32,500 bases of DNA from Sphaeroforma arctica JP610 (taxonomy: Eukaryota; Opisthokonta; Ichthyosporea; Ichthyophonida), in the NCBI RefSeq assembly GCF_001186125.1, contig NW_014040518.1:69986-102485 (forward strand), written 5' to 3'. Shown piece by piece: positions 11,326 to 23,100 of this stretch. The notes beneath the pieces were generated by a model that ran no database searches, was not told where the DNA came from, and saw only the letters and a list, made by a program, of their open reading frames with translations. A program made the position numbers and the translations under genes. Position 1 is the first letter of the stretch; every line of letters begins with the position of its first letter.

Positions 11326-11331
11326 AATAAA
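11326..11331 (+). terminator. Polyadenylation signal of the epsilon gene
   Basis: An exact AATAAA 37 bases after the epsilon stop codon at 11287-11289. This close spacing supports the assignment of the short terminal exon. Confidence 0.6.
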
Positions 11332-11821
11332 GAAGAATGAGGATGAAGGTTTTGGCGCTACAGCTGTACATATGATCTCTTGTTTGTTCTTTTCTGCTGA
11401 TATGGCTCATGCACATCTCAGCTTACTCGTAGTCGTAGCGGTGTACGTTGACCAAGGTCTGTATTTAGCACCCCTGAAGTATGTCCCTGTCCATTGTTTG
11501 TATGATTCAGCAGAGTGTGGTTGTACACGTTCATATATATATATATATACTATTGAGCATTGTTCGACTGCGATTTAACGAGTACTCGACTCGTGACTTT
11601 ACTTCCCGACGGGCTCGTATCTCCAAACACGTGTTTGTTTGTACCGCTTCTTGTACACACCACCTACCTATGGGTTTAAGGTATTGGTATTCCCTATTGA
11701 TTCGTGGCGATGATGTGATATCTATACCTGAACACATCCACAGACACGCGTTCTTTCTAGCAGCGATATCTTACGTGCAGAGTTCTATCAGTTCACATGC
11801 ACTTTATGTATCACAAGCTAT

Positions 11822-11955
11822 TTAATCGCAGATTACTGTCACGTCCAGAGCACACCCTACTCTCTTTGTGAAATCAAAACTGCGCACAGCGAATGGCCTC
11901 ACACCACGCGGACCACAACGAAGGACTCTCGTGGTCTTTTGTGTTTGGCTGACAT
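11822..11955 (+). repeat. Local repeat family, copy 1 of 3
   Basis: Begins TTAATCGCAGATTACTGTCA and ends GTGTTTGGCTGACAT. It shares the start, the internal block AAATCAAAACTGCGCACA and the end with copy 2. It is followed by two further short echoes of TGACAT-GCTATCCTTGTA up to about 12030. Confidence 0.8.
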
Positions 11956-12398
11956 GGCTATCCTTGTGTTGTGCACATCCTTGTACTGCACATACTGACA
12001 TTGCTATCCTTGTATGGGCGCACCCATGTACTTGTCTTATTAGCTGATTTGTGTATGGCTGGTATTAGCGTCCTCGTACTGTATATAATCTATATGTATT
12101 GTATGTGTTTGGTGATACCCTTTGACATGAGAAACTGCTGATGTCATTACAATTTATAACTAAAGCGTAACAATCCTTGTGCAGCGTGTAGTATGCAAGT
12201 CTTACGACTGAATAAACCGCGAAGTACCGGTTACGAACTTCCCAAGATTCCATCTTCGTTTTTCTTTTCTTCTTTTTGTTGCATTTCCTACTCGTGCTTA
12301 CATTAGTGTAGGCCAACAATGATTTATGAACCTTTGCCATTCCAATGACTTAATTTGGATTTATGATCAGATATACTCATCTCATCAGAAGACGTATG

Positions 12399-12540
12399 TT
12401 AAACCGCAGATTACTGTCATGATCAGAGCACACTCAACTCTTTTTGCGAAATCAAAACTGCGCACATTAATTCCAACCTTACACTGCACGGGCTCGCAGA
12501 GGATCGCTCTCCTTTGTGAGTTGTGGTGTTTGGCTGACAT
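12399..12540 (+). repeat. Local repeat family, copy 2 of 3
   Basis: Begins TTAAACCGCAGATTACTGTCA-like sequence and ends GTGTTTGGCTGACAT. The internal AAATCAAAACTGCGCACA is identical to copy 1. A 74-aa open frame on the plus strand and a 70-aa one on the minus strand overlap it and are not believed. Confidence 0.8.
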
Positions 12541-12743
12541 GTGTCATTAGTATAAAAGTATGTGCACACGTCTCCCTTATCTGGCGGTTTATACTGGGGC
12601 TGTAATTTATTTTTATAGTTCGAATACAAACTCAATAAATAGATGGGCTTTCCAAATTGTGTACTTCCTTCGTGCCGGTCTAAAAGGACGTAGTATGGAT
12701 AAGCAAAACTTCAATGTCATTGTCTAAAACAATGTTCTAGTTA

Positions 12744-12879
12744 TTAAACTGCAGATACTGTCACATCCAAAGCATAGCCCACTCTTCCTGGGAAGTCACA
12801 ATTGCCAACACAACCTTAGACTACACACCACATGGGCGTGCGAGCGAAGCAATTGTGTGCGGTGGTGTTTGACTGACAT
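12744..12879 (+). repeat. Local repeat family, copy 3 of 3
   Basis: The most diverged copy: begins TTAAACTGCAGATACTGTCA and ends GTGTTTGACTGACAT. The internal block is changed to AAGTCACAATTGCCAACACA. The three copies are 134-142 bp long in the same orientation, spaced about 345-575 bp apart. Confidence 0.7.
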
Positions 12880-12976
12880 TTGCTGCCATTGTGAAATGGT
12901 TGTATTGTATTTCTCATTGTGTGTGTCGTCGCCTGCTACATTTCCGTATCCACAATGGCAAGGCATCACTGATATG

Positions 12977-13200
12977 GGTCTATAAATGTATATGTGGGAT
13001 AAGACACCATTGGTATTGGTCTGTACATGTTTGTATGAGATAACACACCATTAGTATGGGTCTGTACATGTATGTATGAGACAACACACCATTGGTATGG
13101 GTCTGTTCATGTATGTATGAGACAACACACCATTGGTATGGGTCTGTTCATGTATGTATGAGACAACACACCATTGGTATGGGTCTGTTCATGTATGTGT
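12977..13200. repeat. 41-bp minisatellite, about 5.5 copies
   Basis: The unit contains GGTCTGTTCATGTATGTATG followed by AGACAACACACCATTGGTATG. The last three full copies are essentially identical and the first two are diverged (ATAAATG, GATAAGACACC), so the array has grown recently at its right side. Confidence 0.95.
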
Positions 13201-14030
13201 GGTGTGGGATTCCGCTGTCGTTGAAACAGAGAGCTGCAGAGGAGGCGGGATAATACGATAAAGGCTTCGCACCATTTTCGGATTAGATGGCAAGACTTGG
13301 GAAACCCGGATGAATTGTTTGAGTCAGAGTTGTGAAGTCGTCGTAAGGTGATTGTTGTATATAGCTTTCGACTATTTTCGACCATTTTATGCTTCAGTCT
13401 GTATAGCTGTATTGCAAGAGATAAGTATGTGTACATACTTGCCAGTGTGGTGAGTTCACGCCCCACTACCAATAAAATGTAAGCGGTTGCCGCATTCGTA
13501 CACGCACAAGACTTTTTAATCCATTCCAGCTGCTAAAATCCATTTCCTAATCCCACTTTGATGTTAGGCAAAGCATTGCAGCTGCAAGCGTAGTGCTCTA
13601 CGCTGACCTCGTCGCCAGATAGACGGCAGTATACTTTCCTGCGCCACTCCGTGTTTGCTCCTAACGCCTGCTCGTTGATGTGAAGTTGTGCTCTACAACG
13701 AATGTTTGTTTTGATGCTGCTGAATACCCCCCTCTAGGTCTCACAAGATATAATAGTTAGTGTTGAACTTGTGGTGTTGGGCAGTATCTCTAGACCTTCG
13801 CTGATGTAGAAGCTGTAGATGCGTGATGTCTATTGCAGAGTATGAACAACCGGTAGTCGCCTGCCACTCCCTTTCCCGCACATGTTGAGGTTTCATATAC
13901 CATTCTCGTGGTTAACGGAAATGTGCATATCTTTTCGGGTGGCCCCTTCTTATGGTATGACTGTCTGCACGTCCGCTAACTGCCACAATTCAATCTTTCA
14001 GTCCTTTTCTCCGGTGTCCAAGGTATATAA
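13201..14030. other. Intergenic, nothing recognised
   Basis: Unique sequence of mixed composition. A minus-strand open frame (13107-13472) runs into the minisatellite and shows no domain. No tRNA-like fold or splice-supported exon was seen. Confidence 0.45.
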
Positions 14031-15490
14031 TTATACTTTAAGCACCTGGTCGTAGCCTTCGGCCCAAGGCCCATATTGCCACTGGTTCAGCTGACGTGTC
14101 TTCAACCAACCAAACTGGCCATAGTACCCCATATTCCAACAATGCTGCAAACACTTACACATCAGATCCAGTCCCAAGCGCTCTTGACGGTACATGTGCG
14201 GTGTCATCCGCACAGTCGGCGTGTCCCTATTCCACGTGGGATATATGTGAAGCATCACTATGGCCTCCTCAAAGATGGCTCGTTGTATCATGCCTTTGGG
14301 ATATCCTGATCGTGCAGCAAACTCATACAGCAGCAGTGCGTTTGTGGCATTGGGCGTGACACCGCTTAGTCAGAAGCGGAAGCAATCCGCGAGCGATAGC
14401 GCAGCAGTAGCATCCCACATTGTCTGCAACGAATGGAATATACACAACCAAGAACGACAAGGCAACAATTAGAATTGTGCGTGTAGGGATATGGACAAAT
14501 GGGAGGGATGCGTATCGTTACGTATCTCCAAACAGTAGGGTATTTCTTGCTGTCGCTGTATAAACTATATATATTCATCTGGATTTTTTATGCGCTCGTG
14601 CACTAATTGTTTGCATCTATACGCATGAGATGTTAAACGAATGATTGGCAACATAAATTTGACCATCTACGAGTCAAGCACCGGTACCTTTCACAAACTG
14701 ATATAAATTTACAAATCAAACACCCGATAACCTATACAAACATATATCAATACCTGCAAACTCTCAAGCCTTGCAGCCAGCGGGCGCGAGTCCAAGAAGT
14801 CCCTTGCTCAAGCCGCATAACCAGCCAACGGATACTTGTCCAGTTGAAATGTGTCTGGAAATCTATAGGGCTCGCCCCTAAGGAACTGTTCCCTGATTGC
14901 GGCCCATAGCTGGTCGATGGGCAGTGCTGTGCGCTGTTCAGGTGTTAGTTGATTGTACACATCTTCAGATGTGATGCCTTGTGAGCTCGGATTAGACGTG
15001 GTGCTTGTAGCGAGAAAGTCCGGGAGACTGTCGTCTGTTAATGCACACACGCCTGGAACAGACAGACACTGCACTCGGCTCGCAGGGGTGTATTCGCGCA
15101 GCATACGTCGGGTGGGCAAATCTCAGCGGAACTCATCCTTCTTCTTCGCTTCTTTGCGCTCCTCCTTATCCTCCTCTGAATGTGCATGTGATGTCTCTTC
15201 ACCGTTTTTCACCTATGTAGCTTTCGCCTCGTTGAATTTTTTCAAGGCTGCCAGGCACTCCTTTTTGTGTGCACGCCTAGTGTGTCTTCTGACATTTGGT
15301 CGAGCGGTACCCCACTATTTGGCACGGACACCGCTTGGCACCAAAGGCATAGCACACCATGTAGTGGGCCGTACTTTTGCCTCTTGTATCTGTGGTGAAC
15401 GACATGTCTCTCAGCTGTTGATTCTGCCTCCCTGAGTTTTAGGTCTAGTAGCTGAAGGATGTCTCCGGTCTGAACTCTGGACGAACCCAT
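14031..15490 (-). pseudogene. Decayed gene with MYND zinc finger and Sel1-like repeat
   Basis: A host-type coding sequence that no longer reads through. From a possible ATG at 15488-15490 the frame runs through a charged segment (LKLREAESTAERH). Next comes a MYND-finger remnant in a second frame, GAKRCPCQIVGYRSTKCQKT, continued after a one-base shift by RAHKKECLAALKKFNEAKA. From there one frame holds to 14031, broken by a TAG (15213-15215) and three TGA codons (15123-15125, 14808-14810, 14370-14372). A phase-0 GT-AG intron (14424-14753) is still visible. The C-terminal part reads LTPEQRTALPIDQLWAAIRE, then after the intron ATAALSLADCF and GVTPNATNALLLYEFAARSG, the A-x-LYE-x-AA-x-G pattern of Sel1 repeats, ending at a TAA at 14031-14033. 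Two expected zinc-ligand cysteines of the MYND finger are replaced (CYAF, GYRS). MYND fingers bind proline-rich peptides and Sel1 repeats scaffold complexes; the original role is unknown. A few of the stops could be assembly errors, but together with the lost ligands they point to a pseudogene. Confidence 0.7.
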
Positions 15491-15740
15491 ATAAATATTG
15501 TCGTAAATATATGCGATTATCAACAAATTTAAATAATAATAATATGTACGTTCATCCGAAGGCTTTTTTGTTTAGAAAAGAAAAAAAACGGTATTGCGTG
15601 TGACGTGATTTCACAAAAACAGCTTCGACTTTTCCAGGGTTCAGGGTTTACTTTCAATAAGTGTATTTAGGTATGTTGATTATTCAGGTATGTAAATATG
15701 TCTATGAGACTGGTGCCGTTGTTGGGAAACCCAAAACTAG

Positions 15741-16100
15741 GAGTAGCAAGACATGAAAAACCGCAGGACATCACAGCAAGAGAGATCCGTAGTAGGACAC
15801 GCGCCGTTAAAAACATATCACTCAGACAGATTTGCCAAACCCAAATATTGATATATCAACCTTGCCGTCCAACACCCGTACAAGAGTTGAACATCACCAC
15901 CGAGGAAATCGCCAATTCCAGATCCGATCAGGAAGATGACGACAACTCCTGTGATTTCCAACACTACCTCTTCAGTAGGGGCGTTGAACGGCATAGTTGA
16001 TGTTTCAAAGTTTCGGCATTCGTAGGTTTATTTATACGGCGCGTGACCCACTACGAATCCTTTGCTGCGATGTCCCCTGGCGGTCCATGTTTTGCTACTT
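15741..16100. repeat. Diverged inverted repeat (arms of about 70-75 bp)
   Basis: The left arm (15741-15815) and the reverse complement of the right arm (16030-16100) share AGTAGCAA-ACATG, GGACATC-CAGCAA, CGTAGT-GG and CACGCGCCGT with two small gaps; I estimate about three quarters identity. About 214 bp lie between the arms. Both arms, read outward-in, give related peptides around RIRSxxRAV, hinting that each arm came from one once-coding repeat. I see no target-site duplication. Confidence 0.65.
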
Positions 16101-17079
16101 TTAATATTATATTTTCCAAGGGTACTTCCCATTGGTTTCGCTCCAATTGTACCCAATTACGAAAATCTTCCTGATTCCAAATTATACACAACCACGCGTG
16201 ACAGTAGGCATAATAAATGGCACAACATCTTGAGTTTCATACAAACCCTTGCCTCGATGTGCTTCGGATGAGTATGACAAGTCCATGAGGCTCATATACC
16301 TGTGTATGATAGAAAAATTCCTTGAACATTATTCGACCGTTATAGATCGAATTCGACACTTGAAGTAAACAATCGGGAAATAACTCGGAGGTATTTTATT
16401 GTATATATATGACTGTACATAGTCACTAATTCACATTTCTAGTCCACCTCAACGTGTCAGTGATTAAGTCGGTAGTGATTGAGTTGGTGTCCACTTTCGG
16501 AGTCATGTATTACTAGCTTGCTGCGACAACTGGCGACCCGCTTGGTAACCTTGCAATTGACTTAATAAATTCTGACATATTTATAATGCTGCTTCATCCA
16601 GATTGTTGAAACGCACTTTTCCCTCAATTCTACCGTGGGCCCTACAATGTAAGAATAATCACAACTTGGAAGTACATCTGAAGCTCCTCAACTTCGTTGA
16701 GGATGTTTCTACTTATATTGGTGACCCTAGGCCTTAGACAACTGATGTAAAAGCAATTTCAATATTCTTGACCATACCATTAGCCTTCTTCTCCGCGATT
16801 CTTTATCAATCTATATTTCGATCTCCAACACACCAAGTTCTCGTTTTCAGCACAGATCGCGCGAGTGATCACAAACCGCGCTGATACCACTGAAGCCCTT
16901 TAATGCTATATAGTGCTTGCGGATTCTTCACGATCGTTCATATAGATATGGACAGATCGATGGTGACATGTACATAAAAATTTGACATGTGTCCATTTAT
17001 TGATTTTTATCATCGCTATGGTGATTGAGTGTTGGTTTATCATCACGTTCTGTCGCGTCGCATGCTTTTTCTCATGCTT
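16101..17079. other. Intergenic, nothing recognised
   Basis: Unique AT-leaning sequence between the inverted repeat and the 3' end of the FIGNL1 gene. Open frames are short and lack domains. Confidence 0.45.
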
Positions 17080-17085
17080 TTTATT
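17080..17085 (-). terminator. Polyadenylation signal of the FIGNL1 gene
   Basis: TTTATT on the plus strand gives AATAAA on the minus strand, 37 bases past the FIGNL1 stop codon at 17122-17124. Confidence 0.55.
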
Positions 17086-17121
17086 TATCACTTTACTTCT
17101 AACCCTACATCTCAAGTACAT

Positions 17122-20100
17122 TCACGTGGGCTGCACAGCAAGTGATCCGAAATTGTTGTTCCATTGCACGTACATTTCTAGTTCGCTCTGCGACACACTG
17201 GCTCTGACCTGCAATAGGGCCTCCTCGAAGTCACAGAAGCTCATTGGACGAACCTATACGACGAAATCAAGGACCGTACGGGTGAGACATGTTGCCTGGG
17301 ATATAACATAACCGAAACGTGAAAACAGCTCAGAGGCATAAATCATGCCCGCAGAAATTGACTTGCATGTTAGACAAGAGACGAAGACAACAGGAACTGT
17401 AAGCCATGGAGATCCGATGCGCAAGTTTAGCATTGAACGATCGTGAAATCAAAGTGACATATAAACATATATGCATGAAAAGAACCCTAATAAAAATTGC
17501 ATATAAAATCATCTCGGCATGTGGGATTACGTCAGGCAAGCTATGCCACGTCTGAAGATCGGAAGAGCCACGTGTGAATGAGTGAATTGCAGATTCACAG
17601 ATAATGAGAATGAGGCAGAGTACAGAAGTGTACCATGTGCACTCATCAGAGTAACGCAACATGTGGGTGCGCTCACCTGGTCAGCGGAGACGTTGCAGAT
17701 GTCCTCGATGTTGCGGATTGGTCCCAGGGCTGCTTCTTTGCAGAGATTACTTATGTCGGATCCAGAGTACCCTGTGGCGAAAAGGTTGGATAACCCCGTT
17801 GAACAATCGGTAGTACACACACAAGTGTAGAGTCGCGGGGGGAAGGCATGGGAGACCAACTACCCCGAAATAAGGTTAACCAAACCCATATATCAAATGT
17901 ATGAACAGGCAAAGAGTGAGATTTGGGCGATCCTTCGATGCGAGGATGGCAATAAAGATTGAACGCAACAGGTATAGTCAAAGAATAAGTGACGTCAGCC
18001 AGGACACGTAGACCTCGATGCATCTAGCACCCCTGTGCACTAAGTACCGACCGATACCACGATCACCGAGACATGCATGTATTCGGTAGTAGTTCTGCGT
18101 GCATCTACCCAAATGATGTACGGGAATCCTACAAGTATACTAGAATTGAACTAATTTAATTGTATTTTATGATGACCATTTGGCCATCGGCTAATATATC
18201 AAATACTCTTCTGAAGCATTCTTAAGATTATACCGGTCGATATATCACATAGGTTTCTGCACGATGGTCCTAACAAGGGATGTCACACTGCGAAGACTCG
18301 CAGTCCGAGGTTGCGGATGCATATCAAGAAAGCTCACGTGCATTGAAGGGAAGATAGGTACTTGGCGTATGGATCTCTCTGATCGGGCGAGTGCAAGCGC
18401 ATGGCTTTTGTAGGCGTTGGTCACACAATTGTAAGCAAGCTTCCGTACAACTACGGGTACTGCACTTTTAAATTCGAAACCGTGTGATCGAGTGGTGTTG
18501 CGTATATACCTACCTTTGGTTTTCTGTACCAGAGCTTCAAGCTCTTCAGGCGTCAAACTATGGGCTTGCGAAGCAAGAACGATGTCAAACAGCTGTTGTC
18601 GACCCTCTGAAAAAGAATGAAACAAAGGACGTGGCTTCAGATGTTTATCGTTTGGTTTTCATAGGCCGACAGAGAATAGAGATATCAAAATAGGAGGAAA
18701 GCTGAATATGACACAGGCACAATTATGCGAAAAACGAACGTGTCGGACTACTACGACATCAATTGACAGCAACGAGTCAATGGATACTCGTCGTTGGATC
18801 ACAAACCGAATACATTTCAGTGATGAGATCGAATTTTTAAATTTAAGAACGCTTGATTTCATGCTATTCTGCAACAAGAGTTTGTATCGTACTCTCATAT
18901 TTTCCGTACAGTAGCTCCTGTGTAAAAATGCAAAATCCGTGAATGTAATCGTTCACACCGAGGTATCGAATATACACCTATTCGGTCTCGTGTAGATGCA
19001 TGAAAAGACAACTCTACCATGGCTGCAATTAGTCTACGATATACATTAAGGTTCGGTTATACCTGTAATTGTTGATGTACCACCTTATACATACATTATG
19101 AGCATACACAGGCGAACGCAACAATTATCGGCAGGTTTTTTTAATATAGGTACATCCGAATGAAAGTACTTTAAAATTGCTGCGGCAAGCCAGTCCGTTT
19201 ACTCACGACACATATAGATCTTCTAAAATCCATCTCCGGGGACATATAAATGACAAACTCTCACCTTTATCAGGCAATGGAATATACAATCTCTTCACCA
19301 GTCGCCTGCGTGCAGCGTCATCGATTTCCTGAGGCAAATTTGTCGCACCGACCAATAGGATGCGATCATCGGCACTTGTGGCTGCCCCATCCAATTGCAC
19401 CAGAAATTCAGTCTTGATACGCCGGGACGATTCATGTTCGGTACTAGTAGTCGGCAACCGTGGCAGGATGAAAATGCGCCATATTTGTATAACGAGTGTG
19501 AAACGTGTGTGAGGGCTATCATAGGTCATAGCTACATGCCGGGTGTGTACATATTAAACAATGGCACAGATCTAAAACCAGCCAGCTACTATCATAAGTA
19601 GACGACTATAACCACAGTGACAACGCGTTGGTGTGATATGCGAGGAAGACACAGCACCGTAAGATGAAGATTTGTGGCTCAATGAGCTGCAAATTAGATA
19701 AAGGTTTTACAATTTTTTCGTGTCTCTGCTGAGTATACAACTGCGAGAGCCCAAACGCATACGAAGATGAGCTGTTAAAACACCTCCTTCAAAATACATG
19801 TGTGTGCATATGTGTGTAAACACAAGCTCCTATGTGTGTCGTAAAACGCAATTTTCATCCATTTGTATGATCTAGCTCTAAATCCATGCAACGTGCTCTA
19901 AACACAGCCAAGGCGGTATTTATAAAGTAATCACACGTATCATCGGATCACTAAAGGCAGATCACCAGTATACTTAGAAAGTAAGGTCCTTCTGACTTAC
20001 CATCAATTTTGAAATACGGTTTAAAATGAGAGGTACCATCAAATTAACAATGTGTGACTCACCTGCTCCTAGTCGACAACAGAGAGTCGATTTCATCGAC

Positions 20101-23100
20101 AAATATGACGGCCGGCTGGTGAATCCTAGCCACAGCAAACAGTGCTCGCACCATCTTCTCACCCTCGCCCACCCACTTGGAGGTGAGCGATGACGCTGAG
20201 ATGCTGAAGAACGTCGCCTTGGACTGCGAGGCAATGCACTTGCCAATCAGAGTCTTGCCTGTGCCTGGAGGACCAAACAGTAGGATGCCCTTTGGTGGTC
20301 CCCTGTGGGTATGGTTCAAGTAAGGAACAGATGGAATGGGATGTATGTGATGTGAAAGAATCTTTTTTGGCAGATGATCAATATTTGAGCACGATAAGCT
20401 GATTGACTGATCGGATATGGTCGCTGGCATAAATTAATGTGATAGCAATTGAGCATATCTGTACAAGTGACCACATCATTGCCCGCGGAGCTTGTAGACT
20501 ACAACTGACTATAGTATGAGGACAAATTAAGATAACTAGCTGGCACGTCGGCGAGTATGATTTCCACGCGAGCTAGAGAACAAATACGATATATTTCTAT
20601 GCGTTAAGTGACATGTACGACCAACTGAATATAACAGTACAATTGCTTGCCATACCAAATAAGATTTCAGCATACCCAAAGCGCTATAACGAGTTTTTTC
20701 TAAAACGCTACCTGAGGTCAATCTTGAGATACAGGGCGGCCACCCCTCTGTGTTAACACATATCAACGCATATAGTTTGTCTTCGATCGTACATCACTTC
20801 ACTGGTCGCCAGTACTCTCCAGCTGGTATACAGTTTGGAGGTGTAAGCACACCCTATCAAAACCATCAGCTTTGCAAGACAATCTACCCCAATACTATAC
20901 CATAATTTCGTGAGGTTCTCCAAAACTAGTCTATTTAAGTGTTGTCAGTGACAGTTGACTTGTTGACAAGCTTTCATCCATTTATAAGACCATAACCCAA
21001 TAACATTACATACCTGAGTCCAGTGAATATGTCCGGCCGGAGCAGTGGCCATACTACAATTTCCAAGATTGTTTTCTTGGCGTGTTTCAATCCCGCAATG
21101 TCATTCCAGTCAATACCGGGACCAGTGTCCATAATCTCGTTCATAATCATCTCAACAATCTTGGGGTCCAGGCCCTTAAGGCGCTCATCCATCTCCACTT
21201 CTGCACTGCCTGTGTTGATTGTATCCTCACTGTCTCCGCCATTTCGTAGCAGTGGTGGCACAAACTTATTATTCCCGTTTCTTCGGCCCCCTAATGAGCG
21301 CTTGCCAGAGGCACCATTGTTGGTAATGTTGTTGTTGCTGCTGACCTGAGGTACTCGTGTGGTGCCATTTTTTATGTTCGCTTGATGTAGCATAGCCGCT
21401 GTTTTGAATGTGTTTGTACTCATGTTTGTGTTGTTATTCCCATTTGCATTGCCGGTCGTACCCTTGACAATGGTACTGTCAGCGGTGCCTTTGTTGTTAC
21501 CGCCTACTGTGTGCGCAATCGATTGATATCGGCTATTGGTGGTGAATGATGCGCCATTGCCTGTTTGCGACCTCACATCGGTGGGCGTGCTGGCGTTTAC
21601 ACTACTCTTCACCGTCGCTTTGTTCCTTCTCTGTGTACTCCCGTCTTTGCCACGTGTGTGTGCATCTCTCCCATGAGTGTTCCCATCGTGACCGTTTGCA
21701 GACGCAGCTGCTCTATCGTTCATGTGCACTGATGCACGGTGTCTGTGTGTGCCCTGTGTGTACACCCTGGCATCGTTTGCCCTCTCCATTTCGCGCACGC
21801 TGTTTAAAGCAGCTCTTCTTCCTAAATTTGTATGCGTTTCCCCACTTTCTAGATTCATATGCCCAAAATCTCTATCTGCGCCGTTACCAACGTGTGCGTT
21901 CTGCAAGTTCCTGGATGCATCATCCACATATGCTTCACCCATGGTCTTGAATGACTTGCACCTTCGTGGCTCCATTTGGTGTGTCTCCTGTGAGTACACC
22001 ATCTCGCGTGCGTCTTGTGAGTGTTCTATTACATCGTCGCAATTGGTGCGCCGTAGATGCTGCTGTTGATTTCGCCCATCTTTTGTATTATCAAACGGCT
22101 TCCTATTGGAGCTAAAAAGAAGACATACACAATATGAATTTCGACATATGGATTATAGAATTGAATAGCCTACGTAAAGGCAATACGCATGGCAGAACGA
22201 CCCTCACAGTGGAGAGACGCTATTTGGCACTGTCACCTGGCACAAGTGGGCCAAAAATGAGTGCAAAAAGATTATAATTTGCAGGATACGAAAATTCCCA
22301 AGCTGAAACCCCGTCAAAGTCGCGCCTCTCTCCTAGAGAGTTCTAATATATATCAGAAAAGAACGAATTATCAGAAATGCCTTTATCATCGGGCTCAAAT
22401 CGCAATTGCTCCGACTGAAACAAATGAGGCAAATTTTTCTCAATGTTATGATACAGAATAACTCTCTAGTTCATCAGTGAGAAACGAAAAAGAATGATAT
22501 TCATTACTACAGTTGACAACATGTGCTCTTTTGCGCATGGAAGCACATCAACACCAACACCCTCACCCTCACACTGATTGATACAGTGGTTAGGCGGACC
22601 GCGCACGTTATTTACACCATGTCCTATGAAATGAATAATAATAAAAATACTTTTTCCGAACTACCAAAACGAACCAGGTGTTAACGCAAGGCATCATCTT
22701 ACACGCATCAAGGTAGCCAGCTATCGACAAAGTCCTTCATGACACTCCCTAAAACAATTTTAAAGTAAACAAAAACTCTACGTAATCGAAAGAAATCAAC
22801 GAAATGATACCTGTTGTCGCTGGTTTGTTTGCACAGCTTGTTGAAATGTCTCGTGGTGGAGATGCGGGTGGCCTGGTCTTTTCCCTTGCTCTGGATTAGT
22901 CCCTGGCCCTGTTCATTTCCCCCCACTAGTGCTGTGTCTCTGTGGTTGCCAGTGTCCGCGTACATGTCATCGATTGACAGTCCACCATTCCGCCTGCTCA
23001 CACCTGTAGTGCTCCCAAGGCTGTCCTTGGGGCTGTCGCTGTCCTGTGTGCGCTTTCCGTTCTTCAGCATTGCTCTTGTAGTCCCGTGCGAGTCCCTCCC

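Noticed and set aside
12240-12280. Possible tRNA or other small RNA gene among the pyrimidine runs of the intergenic region
   Set aside because: No A-box/B-box pair or cloverleaf could be drawn by eye here or elsewhere in the window.
14031-15125. In-frame TGA codons as recoded sense codons (selenocysteine or altered code)
   Set aside because: TGA is a normal stop in the intact genes here (FIGNL1 ends in TGA), a TAG is also present, and MYND zinc ligands are lost, so decay is the simpler reading.
15698-16000. 100-codon plus-strand open frame
   Set aside because: It begins before and runs through the left arm of the inverted repeat, with no recognisable domain or splice support; kept only as part of the repeat.
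21546-22069. Plus-strand open frames of 115-134 codons opposite FIGNL1 exon 5
   Set aside because: Shadows of the coding exon on the opposite strand.
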